Of a DNA stretch of 64,000 bases, positions 36,416-44,860 are shown piece by piece. Made by a program: the position numbers and the translations under genes. Origin of the DNA: P52-10 sp041397365. GTDB lineage: Bacteria > Pseudomonadota > Alphaproteobacteria > Rhizobiales > Xanthobacteraceae. The stretch's first letter is position 1, and each line of letters begins with the position of its first letter. The DNA lies in the NCBI GenBank assembly GCA_041397365.1, contig JAWKWT010000004.1, positions 62,001-126,000 of the forward strand, read 5' to 3'. The notes below the pieces were generated by a model. That model saw nothing but the letters and a program-made list of their open reading frames with translations, was not told the origin of the DNA and made no database searches.

Positions 36416-38440
36416 ATGGCGTCGAACGAGACGGAGACGGGCGTGGCCGATGGCGCGGTATCGGACGATGCCCTGCGCAAGGCGGAACAATTCGTCGAGG
36501 CCGAGGAAGGCGCAACCAACAGGCTGATCGGCTGGTCCGGCATCGCGGTGACGGCGATCGCGGTGGCGATGAGCGCCTTCCATCTTTATGCGGCGTACGA
36601 AATCGTTCCGACACAGGAACTGCGCTACATCCATGTCGCGTTCACGCTGGTCCTCTCCTTCCTGCTGTTTCCGCTCGCGATGCGATTTCGCAACCGGGTG
36701 CGCTGGTGGGATATCGTGCCGGGATTTCTGGCGGTCGCCTGCATCGTTTACGCGCTGTGGGGCGGCGACGATTTCACCGACCGCGCCACCCTGCCCGACC
36801 GCTGGGATATCGTGGTCGGCGTCATCTTCATTGTGCTGCTCCTGGAAGCCACGCGCCGCACCACGGGCGCGATCATGCCGGTTGTCGCGATTTTCTTCAT
36901 CGCCTATGCGATGCTGGGTCCTTATCTGCCGGCGCCATGGACGCATCGCGGCTACGATGTCGCGCGGCTGGTCGGCCACCTCTTCATCACGCTGGAAGGC
37001 ATTTTCGGCGTCGCGGTCGACGTGTCGGCGACGCTCATCATCCTGTTCACGATCTACGGCGCTTTCCTGCATCAGTCCGGCGCGGGGAAATTCTTCATCG
37101 ACTTCTCACTAGCGCTGATGGGCGGAAAGCCGAACTCGGCGGGCCGGACCGTGGTGCTGTCGTCGTTCCTGCTCGGAGGCCCGTCCGGCTCCGGCGTCGC
37201 GACCACGGTCATGATCGGCACCGTCGCCTATCCGATGCTGAACAAAGCGGGCTTCGAGAAAAACGCCGCCGGCGGATTGCTCGCGGCAGGCGGTCTCGGC
37301 GCGATCCTCTCGCCGCCGGTGCTCGGTGCCGCGGCGTTCCTGATCGCCGAGTTCCTGAAGATCAGCTATCTCGAAGTGATCTGGATGGCGGTCATTCCGA
37401 CCTGCCTCTACTACCTCTCGCTTCTCATCATGGTCGAACTGGACGCCAAGCGCTTTGGCGCCAGCAACGTGTCCTTTCCGCAGGAGATGTCGCTCGGCCA
37501 GATGACGATGCGCTACGGCTTTCATTTCGTCTCGCTGCTCGCCGTCGTTGTCTTCATGCTGTTCGGATATTCGGCGTCGCTGTCGGTGTTCTATGCGACA
37601 CTCACGACCTTCCTGCTGAGCTTCCTGCGGCGCGAGACGGCCCTGTTTCCACGAAAATTCGTGCGGGCGATGGCCGACGGCTCGATCGGCGCGCTGAACG
37701 CTGCGACGACCTGCGCCTGCGCCGGCATCGTCGTCGGCGTGGTGACGCTTACCGGCCTCGGCCTCAAATTCTCGTCGATCGTGATCGCCTATGCCGGCGG
37801 CAGCCTGCTGCTGACGGCGCTCTACACGGCGCTGATCGTCTGGATCATCGGCCTCGCCGTGCCGGTGACGGCCTCCTACATCATCTGCGCGGTGATCGCA
37901 GCGCCGGCGCTGACCAAGCTCGGCGTTCCCGATTTCGCCGCGCATATGTTCATCTTCTATTACGCGGTGCTGTCGGAGGTCTCGCCGCCGACGGCGCTAT
38001 CGCCCTTCGCTGCGGCCGCGATCACCGGCGGCGATCCGTACCGGACCACGTTGCAGTCCTGGAAATACACGCTGCCGGCTTTTCTCGTGCCGTTCGTGTT
38101 CGTGCTCGACCCGCAGGGCATCGGCCTGTTGATGAAGATCCCGAAGGACGGCTCATGGATCGACATCGTGTCGATCACCATCAAGACGACGCTCGGCCTG
38201 CTCGCACTGGCCTGCGCCGCGCAGAACTGGGCTCTGCGAAAAAATACCGCGATCGAGCGCGCGCTGCTCGTGCTATCCGGATTGCTGCTGGTCTTTCCCA
38301 GCCTGATCGAAGCGATCATCGAGGCGATCGTCGGGTACGATATTAGTTATACTTTCGTACCGGGAGTTCTGATCGGACTGGGCGTGCTAGTTTGGCAAGC
38401 AAGAACACCGGCTCCGAAACAGCCGGCGCTTACGACATAA
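36416..38440 (+). CDS. TRAP transporter permease, fused small and large subunits (DctQM type)
   Basis: A 674-residue polytopic protein with a Gln/Met-type fusion: an N-terminal part of about four helices (small permease) and a long C-terminal part with the 4TM/12TM large-permease signature (LLGGPSGSGVATTVMIGTVA, LLAAGGLGAILSPPVLGAAA, AVLSEVSPPTALSPFAAAAI). TRAP permeases use an ion gradient to import substrate delivered by a periplasmic receptor. This fused form pairs with TAXI receptors, and a TAXI gene follows 15 bases later. The ATG at 36416 has a GGGGGAATGC ribosome-binding context; the frame is open to 36335. Confidence 0.92.
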   Translation: MASNETETGVADGAVSDDALRKAEQFVEAEEGATNRLIGWSGIAVTAIAVAMSAFHLYAAYEIVPTQELRYIHVAFTLVLSFLLFPLAMRFRNRVRWWDIVPGFLAVACIVYALWGGDDFTDRATLPDRWDIVVGVIFIVLLLEATRRTTGAIMPVVAIFFIAYAMLGPYLPAPWTHRGYDVARLVGHLFITLEGIFGVAVDVSATLIILFTIYGAFLHQSGAGKFFIDFSLALMGGKPNSAGRTVVLSSFLLGGPSGSGVATTVMIGTVAYPMLNKAGFEKNAAGGLLAAGGLGAILSPPVLGAAAFLIAEFLKISYLEVIWMAVIPTCLYYLSLLIMVELDAKRFGASNVSFPQEMSLGQMTMRYGFHFVSLLAVVVFMLFGYSASLSVFYATLTTFLLSFLRRETALFPRKFVRAMADGSIGALNAATTCACAGIVVGVVTLTGLGLKFSSIVIAYAGGSLLLTALYTALIVWIIGLAVPVTASYIICAVIAAPALTKLGVPDFAAHMFIFYYAVLSEVSPPTALSPFAAAAITGGDPYRTTLQSWKYTLPAFLVPFVFVLDPQGIGLLMKIPKDGSWIDIVSITIKTTLGLLALACAAQNWALRKNTAIERALLVLSGLLLVFPSLIEAIIEAIVGYDISYTFVPGVLIGLGVLVWQARTPAPKQPALTT

Positions 38441-38455
38441 TCAGGGAGTGAAACG

Positions 38456-39430
38456 ATGACGAGAAGAGTTTTCAAAGCCGCGACCATGCTGACGATGGCT
38501 GCCGCCATCGGACTGGCCCTCGGCGGCATCGCGCATGCACAGCAGAAGACCATATCGATCGGCACGGGCGGCACCGGCGGCGTCTATTATCCGCTCGGCG
38601 GCGCGGTCGCCAACGTACTGTCGAAAAACCTTCCGAACGTGCAGGCGACTGCGGAAGTCACCGGCGGCTCGGTCGACAATCTCAAGCTGATCGGCGCGGG
38701 AAAGAGCGAACTCGGCTTCACGATGGCGGATGCGGCTTTGGACGCGCTGAAGGGTGAGGACAAGTTCAAGGGCGCGAAGGTGCCGCTCCAGACCTTGCTG
38801 GTCGTCTATCCGAACCGGATGCATGTGGTGACGATCGAGGGCACGGGCATCGAGAAGATGTCGGACCTGAAGGGCAAGCGCGTCTCCACCGGCTCGCCCG
38901 GCAGCGCGACCGAGGTGATGGCGTTCCGCGTCATCGAGGCCGCCGGTCTCGACAAGGACAAGGACATGAAGCGCGAACGCCTCGGCGTCGCCGAGTCGGT
39001 GAACGCGGTGAAGGATCGTAAGATCGACGCCTTCTTCTGGGTCGGCGGCATCCCGACCGCGGCCGTCACCGACCTTGCGGCGACGCCCGGCGTGAAGATC
39101 AAGATGATCGATCACAGCGATGTGGTTGCGAAGATGAACGCGAAGTATGGCGACCTCTACGCCGCCGGCACCATTCCGAAGGGATCGTATCCCGGATACG
39201 ACAAGGACAACGCGATCGCGGAAGTCTGGAACATCATCGTCACCGGCGACAAGATGTCCAATGACGACGCCTACAACATCGTCAAGACGCTGGTCGAGAA
39301 GAAGGCTGATCTCGTCGCCGTTCACAAGGAAGCGGAAAGCTTCTCGCTCGCCAACCAGCAGCAGGCCAAGTCGCCGATCCCCTTCCATCCGGGTGCGCTG
39401 AAATATTTCAAAGAAAAGGGCGTGAAGTAA
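38456..39430 (+). CDS. TAXI-family TRAP transporter solute receptor
   Basis: A periplasmic binding protein of 324 residues with a signal peptide (MTRRVFKAATMLTMAAAIGL, cleavage after AHA). The mature part starts with SIGTGGTGGVYYPLGGAVAN, the hallmark of the TAXI receptors, with ELGFTMADAALDALKG and STGSPGSATEVMAFRV following. It delivers ligand to the fused permease just upstream. Glutamate-type or other acidic ligands are known for the family; the ligand here is not predictable. Transcription likely ends at the hairpin about 45 bases downstream. Confidence 0.93.
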   Translation: MTRRVFKAATMLTMAAAIGLALGGIAHAQQKTISIGTGGTGGVYYPLGGAVANVLSKNLPNVQATAEVTGGSVDNLKLIGAGKSELGFTMADAALDALKGEDKFKGAKVPLQTLLVVYPNRMHVVTIEGTGIEKMSDLKGKRVSTGSPGSATEVMAFRVIEAAGLDKDKDMKRERLGVAESVNAVKDRKIDAFFWVGGIPTAAVTDLAATPGVKIKMIDHSDVVAKMNAKYGDLYAAGTIPKGSYPGYDKDNAIAEVWNIIVTGDKMSNDDAYNIVKTLVEKKADLVAVHKEAESFSLANQQQAKSPIPFHPGALKYFKEKGVK

Positions 39431-39473
39431 TTCACGCCCGCGCTCGCTTCATGCGCGATCAGAAACAAAACGC

Positions 39474-39498
39474 CCGGCTCATCGCCGGTCTTTTTTTT
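39474..39498 (+). terminator. Rho-independent terminator after the TRAP genes
   Basis: A short CCGGC/GCCGG stem with a TCATC loop is followed by a run of eight Ts. It lies 44 bases after the TAXI stop, between converging genes. Confidence 0.85.
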
Positions 39499-39600
39499 AT
39501 TCTACAATGAGCAGTCTGGAGGGACTATCGCGTTTTCGAACGACGCGGATATCGGTTCGCGTGACGAAAACGCGTCAAACCAAAAGCCGTATTGGCAGAA

Positions 39601-39945
39601 TCAGGCCGCCGCCTTCTGCGCCTTCGCCACAAAGCCTTCGAACGGCTTGTAGGTTTCCTTGGCGAGGTCCTTGTACATTTCGCCGATCTTGGTCATCTCG
39701 GCGACGAACGTCTCATAAGACGTCTTGGCGTAATCGGTCTGCACTTCGATAGCCTTTTCGAGCGAGCGCACGCCGGAGAGCTTCTCGACGAAAGCGGTGC
39801 CGTCTTCGAACGACTTCTTGGCGTAGTCGCCATAAGCCGCGGCAATCGCCTGGAGGCTCTTCGTGCAGCTACCAGCCGAAGCAACGGCCGCGTCGAACTG
39901 CTCTTTTCCGAAACCCTGAAAATCCTCAACCTTCAACATCGTCAT
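39601..39945 (-). CDS. Phasin family protein
   Basis: A 114-residue helical protein of the phasin family that coats polyhydroxyalkanoate granules. From the start MTMLKVEDFQGFGKEQFDAA it shows the amphipathic pattern with LQAIAAAYGDYAKKSFEDGT and ends in an Ala-rich tail. The start at 39945 is preferred; MLKVEDF at 39939 is equally possible, and the frame is open to 39999. Two PhaR-like boxes lie about 80-125 bases upstream, which fits repression in the absence of polymer. Confidence 0.88.
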   Translation of the reverse strand: MTMLKVEDFQGFGKEQFDAAVASAGSCTKSLQAIAAAYGDYAKKSFEDGTAFVEKLSGVRSLEKAIEVQTDYAKTSYETFVAEMTKIGEMYKDLAKETYKPFEGFVAKAQKAAA

Positions 39946-40024
39946 TCCTTTCCCAAGACCTAGACAAAAACCACCTGCCACACGCTCCGCGCGCGGCACT
40001 CATTTCATTCACGCAACACAAACA

Positions 40025-40069
40025 TAGTGCGCCGCACAAATAAGTCAACAACTATTGTGCATCGCACAA
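40025..40069. promoter_or_regulatory. Two PhaR-like operator boxes upstream of the phasin gene
   Basis: Two near-palindromes, TAGTGC-GCC-GCACAA at 40025-40039 and TTGTGC-ATC-GCACAA at 40055-40069, have centres 30 bases apart (three helical turns). Both contain TGCRNYGCASMA, which I recall as the consensus for the Bradyrhizobium polyhydroxyalkanoate regulator PhaR. The second is a perfect 6+6 palindrome. The remainder of the 398-base gap between phasin and dacA shows no further gene. Confidence 0.7.
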
Positions 40070-40343
40070 GATGCAATTTGCCTCGAATCGGAGGATGGAG
40101 CGCAAGGAGTGCTTAACCCTTTGGCAACCGGACCCTCCTACCGTGATTCTACAAACCATTTTGTGACACGGGAAAGCCCGAGAAGTCGCGTCATTACAGC
40201 AACTTAGCCGAAACCTTCCGGAATTTTCCGGAAATCGGCTGCTAAGCTGTTGGCCGAATGACACAAAATGGCCTTTTGGGTGCTGCTCAAAGGAGTGGGT
40301 CACACCGACGTGAGCAGCCGGAATTTTGGGGGACGTTGAGTTC

Positions 40344-42083
40344 ATGTTCCGCGCAATCACTGCGTCCTCTCGCGGACGTCGCTTGTTCGTGCTCGGCCTC
40401 GTTACGGCGATTTCGGCCAGCTTTGTCACCACGGATCATGCGGAAGCCAAGCGCAAGCGCGGCAAGCGCGCGCATCATGCGCGCGTGGTCTATGCCCCAC
40501 CCACATCCGCGATCATCGTCGACGCGAATTCGGGTTCGGTGCTGCACGCCAACAATCCAGACGCGCAGCGGTTTCCCGCATCGTTGACCAAGGTCATGAC
40601 GCTCTATCTGCTGTTCGAACGGCTGGAAGCGGGCAAGATCCGGCTCGACACCATGATGCCGGTCTCGCAGAACGCGTCCGAGCAGGCGCCGACCAAGCTT
40701 GGCCTGCGTGCCGGTGACCGGCTGAAGGTTGAGGATGCCATTCAGGGTCTTGTGACGCGTTCGGCCAATGACGCCTCCGTCGTGATCGCCGAAGCGCTCG
40801 CAGGCGACGAGGAAGAGTTCGCCAGATTGATGACCAGCAAGGCCCGCGCACTTGGCATGACGCGCACGGTCTACCGCAATCCGAACGGCCTGCCGAACCC
40901 CGGACAGGTGACGACCGCGCGCGATCAGGCCCTGCTCGGCCGCGCCATTCAGGACCGCTTCCCGCGCTATTATCGTTATTTCGCGACCAACAGCTTCATC
41001 TATCGCGGCAAGGCGATCCGCAACCACAACCGGCTGCTCGGCCGCGTCGAGGGCGTGGACGGCATCAAGACCGGCTATACTCGCGCGTCCGGCTTCAACC
41101 TCATCACCTCGATCAAGCGCGGCAACCGCTATCTCGTCGGCGTCGTGCTGGGCGGCCGTTCTGCGGGCTCGCGCGATGCGACCATGCGCAACCTTCTGGC
41201 CGAGCATCTCCCGCGCGGCGCGACCCGCCGCACAGTGGCCGCCATCACCGAGAACGGCGCGGCAGCGTCCGTCGCCATGGCCCAAGCTCCGGCGGCGGAA
41301 ATCCCGATCCCCACCGCGAAACCCGAGATCAAGCCGGTCGAAAGCCGGGCCGTCGCCGCCGCCAGCGAATACGATGGCGAAGGCAATCCGGTGAGCCGCA
41401 ACGCAGCGCCGATCCGCCTCGCCTCCGCCGGCCCTGCTGCCACTGCCCCGCCCGCCTCGCCGCGCGAGCGCATGGCGCCGCTCACCAACGGCGTCGTGTC
41501 GGCCCAGGCGCTTGCGCCGATTCCGGGCTCGACCGAACCGATGACGCCGGTTCGCGTGCGCACCGTGCAGGTCAAGGCCGGCCAGACCAAGATCGCCAGC
41601 GCCGGGCCGATGCCGATCGTGCCGCAGACCGTGGCGGCGGCGGCTTCCGGCGAAACGCGCAGCAACGCGATGGCGAGATCCGATCTCGCCCCGCTCGCGC
41701 CGAACCACGGCACCGGCCAGGGCATCCTCGGCACGCTGCCGGCCAGCTCCCTCACCTCAGCCGATCCGGCGCCGCGCACCACCGCCTCCGCCCCCGTCGC
41801 GCGGCAGGTGGAGGCAGCAAAGCCCGCGATCCGTCCGGGAAGCTGGATCATTCAGGTCGGCGCGCTCGAAAGCGAGGCCGACGCCAAGACCCGGCTGAAC
41901 GAGGCCCGCGATCAGGCCCGCGGCGTTCTCGGCAAGGCCGAGCCGTTCACCGAAACGGTCGCGCGCGGCGACAAGCAATTGTATCGCGCCCGCTTCGCCG
42001 GCTTCGTCGATCGCGGCCGCGCGGAAGCCGCCTGCAAAACGCTCAAGCGTTCCGATGTTCCCTGCTTCGCAATGAAATACTAA
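40344..42083 (+). CDS. D-alanyl-D-alanine carboxypeptidase (PBP5 type) with SPOR domain
   Basis: This S11 serine peptidase removes the terminal D-Ala from peptidoglycan stem peptides. The SxxK nucleophile is in FPASLTKVM (about residues 78-86), the SxN in SANDAS and the KTG in GIKTGYTRASG, all in order. A signal anchor sits at the N-terminus (RRLFVLGLVTAISASFVTT). After the catalytic region comes a long Pro/Ala-rich linker (about 315-490) and a C-terminal SPOR domain (SWIIQVGALESEADAKTRLN) that binds denuded septal glycan, so action at the division site is likely. The length of 579 residues fits such fusions. The start at 40344 gives the signal sequence. Confidence 0.9.
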   Translation: MFRAITASSRGRRLFVLGLVTAISASFVTTDHAEAKRKRGKRAHHARVVYAPPTSAIIVDANSGSVLHANNPDAQRFPASLTKVMTLYLLFERLEAGKIRLDTMMPVSQNASEQAPTKLGLRAGDRLKVEDAIQGLVTRSANDASVVIAEALAGDEEEFARLMTSKARALGMTRTVYRNPNGLPNPGQVTTARDQALLGRAIQDRFPRYYRYFATNSFIYRGKAIRNHNRLLGRVEGVDGIKTGYTRASGFNLITSIKRGNRYLVGVVLGGRSAGSRDATMRNLLAEHLPRGATRRTVAAITENGAAASVAMAQAPAAEIPIPTAKPEIKPVESRAVAAASEYDGEGNPVSRNAAPIRLASAGPAATAPPASPRERMAPLTNGVVSAQALAPIPGSTEPMTPVRVRTVQVKAGQTKIASAGPMPIVPQTVAAAASGETRSNAMARSDLAPLAPNHGTGQGILGTLPASSLTSADPAPRTTASAPVARQVEAAKPAIRPGSWIIQVGALESEADAKTRLNEARDQARGVLGKAEPFTETVARGDKQLYRARFAGFVDRGRAEAACKTLKRSDVPCFAMKY

Positions 42084-42212
42084 CCATCCCGCGCTAATCT
42101 GACGGAACTCGGCATCACCGCGCAGCAGACGCGGGATGCCGGCGGGATGCGACAAGACAGAGATTGAACGACTGCGAACCGCTCGCCTGTAGCGTTGCTT
42201 AAGCGTGCGGAG

Positions 42213-42935
42213 TTAACTGCGATGGCGTTGAAGAAGAGTGTCCTTGGCTTCGTTCACCCGCGAGGCGAGATACGTCGAGCCCCCCTGGTCGGGATGGAGT
42301 TTCTTCATCAGGGAGCGGTGAGCGCGGCTGATGTCGGCCTCCGACGCCCCCGCCTGCAAGCCAAGGATCTGATAAGCCTCCTGCGCCGTCATTTTCCCGG
42401 CCGCCGCGCCGCGGACCTCTCCGCTCTGCCACCCTGCCCGTTCGCCCTGCGCGTGCTCACGCCAGGCGGGAAACCGGCGGTCAAGATAGCTTTCCAGAAG
42501 CGCTAGGCTCTCCGCATCGAAGGACGCGCCGAGCGCCATCAGCTCGGTCAGGTCGAACTCGTCGAGCGAACGGCCGGCATGCGGCCCGGCGATGATCTCG
42601 CCGGTCAGGCGGCCGGTGTCGTGATCCAGTTCCATGTTCAGACAGGACGAGCGCACGCGCGAGGTCTGGCCGGACGATTTCGACGCACCCCAGCCGGGAA
42701 TGCCGAAGCCGGCGTTCCCGAACGGTGCCCACCCCAGCAATCCTGCGCCAAAAACGCCGAGCGGAATCGCAACCGCCAGATTGCCGCGCAGGCCGACGAA
42801 AGCGGCGATCGCCAGCGAGACGATCCCGCCGCCGACCTTGATGCCGCGCGCCAGCACGGCCGGATTGGCCGTGCGAAGAACCTGCAACAGCAGGTACAGG
42901 GTAACGACAGCGATGATTCCGGCGATGAGTGTCAT
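42213..42935 (-). CDS. J-domain membrane protein (DnaJ-like, Tim14 type)
   Basis: A 240-residue protein with two or three N-terminal hydrophobic helices (AGIIAVVTLYLLLQVLR and IVSLAIAAFVGLRGNLAVAI), a central acidic region, and a C-terminal J-domain with AYQILGLQAGASEADISRAH and the HPD motif in MKKLHPDQGGS. J-domain proteins stimulate DnaK. The C-terminal J-domain next to membrane helices resembles the Tim14/Pam18 organisation. It lies 100 bases before the VWA gene on the same strand. Confidence 0.85.
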   Translation of the reverse strand: MTLIAGIIAVVTLYLLLQVLRTANPAVLARGIKVGGGIVSLAIAAFVGLRGNLAVAIPLGVFGAGLLGWAPFGNAGFGIPGWGASKSSGQTSRVRSSCLNMELDHDTGRLTGEIIAGPHAGRSLDEFDLTELMALGASFDAESLALLESYLDRRFPAWREHAQGERAGWQSGEVRGAAAGKMTAQEAYQILGLQAGASEADISRAHRSLMKKLHPDQGGSTYLASRVNEAKDTLLQRHRS

Positions 42936-43035
42936 GGCGTCAATGTAACGACGTCGCCGCCGCCGAGGTAGTAGGGTCGCAGGTCGCAGGACCTGACGTC
43001 ACCGAGGAACTGAAGCCGCGACAATACAGAGCACC

Positions 43036-43767
43036 CTACCGGATCTGGCCGAGCAGATGCGTCGCGCCGCCGGAGACTGACGCCAACCGCTTCAAAGCCT
43101 CGCGCCCGCCCGCAGCATAAGCCGCCACCGCCCGCAGCAACTCGCGCAATTGCGCCGCCGACCCCGGATCGAACCGGCAAAAGGCCCCGCCACTCAGCCG
43201 GGCGATCTCGCGAAACGCCCGCTCCGCATTTGGATCGTGTCCTTCCTGAAACATGAAGCACGGCACCTTGAGAAGCCCGAGTTCACCGGCCTTCGCGCAA
43301 AGATCGTCGATGTTCTCTTCCATCGCGTCGCCGACGAAGACCAGCGCACGGACACCCGTCGCCGACGCCTGCCGGCGCGCATCCGCCAGCACCTTTCCAA
43401 TTTGCGTATGTCCGCCGACGCATGCGATGCCGCCCATCAGCTGCGCCAGTTTCGCCGTGTCGGTGATCCACCCGGTCGCGCGGCATTCGTCGAAACCGCG
43501 GTAATAGATCAGCCGCATCGCCAGACGGCCCGCCTGCCCGGCCTCCTTGAACATGTCGGCTTGCAGCGCGCAGGCCATGTCCCAGGTCGGCTGCCGGCTG
43601 AGCGTCGCATCCAGCGCGAAGATCAGCCTGCCCGCGCCGTCAGCGCCGGACGGGCTGAGCGCCTTCACCTGCGACAGGAATTCGGAAATCTCGATCGACG
43701 ACGAGGCAGCCGGAGTTTTGCTCCGGTTCGGGGCCGGCGTTTTCCTGTCGTCATGCGTCATCGGCAT
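43036..43767 (-). CDS. Von Willebrand factor A domain protein
   Basis: A 243-residue cytoplasmic protein. LIFALDATLSRQPTWDMACA carries the MIDAS-like DATLS metal site, GGHTQIGKVLADARRQASAT and ALVFVGDAMEENIDDL continue the VWA Rossmann fold. The C-terminus ends in LSGGAFCRFDPGSAAQLREL and LLGQIR. Start choice is Met at 43767 or 43761. Similar short VWA proteins occur beside J-domain proteins in alphaproteobacteria, but no function is assigned. Confidence 0.8.
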   Translation of the reverse strand: MPMTHDDRKTPAPNRSKTPAASSSIEISEFLSQVKALSPSGADGAGRLIFALDATLSRQPTWDMACALQADMFKEAGQAGRLAMRLIYYRGFDECRATGWITDTAKLAQLMGGIACVGGHTQIGKVLADARRQASATGVRALVFVGDAMEENIDDLCAKAGELGLLKVPCFMFQEGHDPNAERAFREIARLSGGAFCRFDPGSAAQLRELLRAVAAYAAGGREALKRLASVSGGATHLLGQIR

Positions 43768-43883
43768 ACCATGGGCTGCAAGACTATGTGGAGCGCGCCG
43801 GCATCTCCGTCAATGCATCACCGCTGGAACCCGCGCTGTGCTAGACAGCGTACGTTAGTCGCCACAAACCACGGAAGACTGCC

Positions 43884-44183
43884 ATGAACATTGCACGCAC
43901 CGTTTTGATTGCCTCCACCCTTGTCTTCGTTCCTGCCGCGGCCAACGCCGTCGTCCTCGATCTCTACACGATGACCTGCAAGCAGTTCGTCGAGAGCGAC
44001 AAGGATACGATCACGATGATGCTGACCTGGCTCGACGGCTGGTACAAGGGCGACTCCGACGAGGCGACGATCGACACCGACGTCTTTGTCGCGAACGCCG
44101 AAAAGATCGGTGCGTTCTGCGGCAAAAACCCGACGGTGAGCATCGTCAACGCCGCCGAAGCGGTTCTCGGCAAGAATAAATAG
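43884..44183 (+). CDS. HdeA/HdeB family periplasmic protein
   Basis: A 99-residue protein with a signal peptide (MNIARTVLIASTLVFVPAAA, cleavage near ANA). The mature part has the HdeA/HdeB pattern: VLDLYTMTCKQFVESDKDT with one Cys and IGAFCGKNPTVSIVNAAEAV with the second, which likely pair. HdeA/B are acid-activated periplasmic chaperones. Several alphaproteobacterial members have no tested acid function, so the role is inferred. Confidence 0.8.
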   Translation: MNIARTVLIASTLVFVPAAANAVVLDLYTMTCKQFVESDKDTITMMLTWLDGWYKGDSDEATIDTDVFVANAEKIGAFCGKNPTVSIVNAAEAVLGKNK

Positions 44184-44199
44184 AAACCGCAGACGCGGC

Positions 44200-44757
44200 T
44201 CAATCTCCGCCGAGCGCCTTCGGCAGCATCCGCTGCATCACGCGGTCGCGCGTGATGAGGTAATGCTGAAGCGCGGCTGCGATATGCATCGCCGCCAGCG
44301 CCGCGATCACCAATCCGATGACGCGGTGATTGCCGAATACCTGCTCCGCGAAGGCCCGGTTTTCCGCCACCAGCGCCGGCAATTCGAACAGGCCGAAGAA
44401 CGGCGTCGGCGCGCGATAGGCGGAGTTCGCCACCCACCCGCCGATCGCTTGCAGGATCAGCAGAACGTACAGCAGCCCGTGGGTCGCCGACGACACCGCG
44501 CGCTGCCAGCGCGCCAGTCCGGGCGGGGGCGCGGGCGCGCCGACCACGATCCGGTTGACCAGCCGGGCGACCATCAGCGCAAGGATCAGGATGCCGAACG
44601 ATTTGTGCAGATCGTACAGGGTGTTTTGCAGCGGCCCCTGCCCGACACGGCCCATCACGATGCCGATCGGAATCATCACCAGCACGCTCGCCGCGATCAG
44701 CCAGTGAAGCCATTTCGAGGTCGGCGGATAGCCGCCCGCGCGCTTGCCGTAGGTCAT
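44200..44757 (-). CDS. Cytochrome b561 family protein
   Basis: A four-helix diheme membrane protein of 185 residues. The histidine ligand positions are visible in TSKWLHWLIAASVLVMIPIG, LYDLHKSFGILILALMVARL, THGLLYVLLILQAIGGWVAN and AAMHIAAALQHYL. Such proteins pass electrons to quinone or other acceptors in the inner membrane; the donor is unknown. The ATG at 44757 (MTYGKRAGG) is preferred over an upstream Met at 44784. It converges on the HdeA-like gene with 16 bases spacing. Confidence 0.88.
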   Translation of the reverse strand: MTYGKRAGGYPPTSKWLHWLIAASVLVMIPIGIVMGRVGQGPLQNTLYDLHKSFGILILALMVARLVNRIVVGAPAPPPGLARWQRAVSSATHGLLYVLLILQAIGGWVANSAYRAPTPFFGLFELPALVAENRAFAEQVFGNHRVIGLVIAALAAMHIAAALQHYLITRDRVMQRMLPKALGGD

Positions 44758-44860
44758 TTGGATCGCCCCCCCCTGAGTGGGCAATCCTACTCACCGGCCG
44801 CGCCCGCCGCCAGCGGCAAGTCGGCGCACTTTTGAGGTCCGGCGCCGGGAAAGCCCCCGC

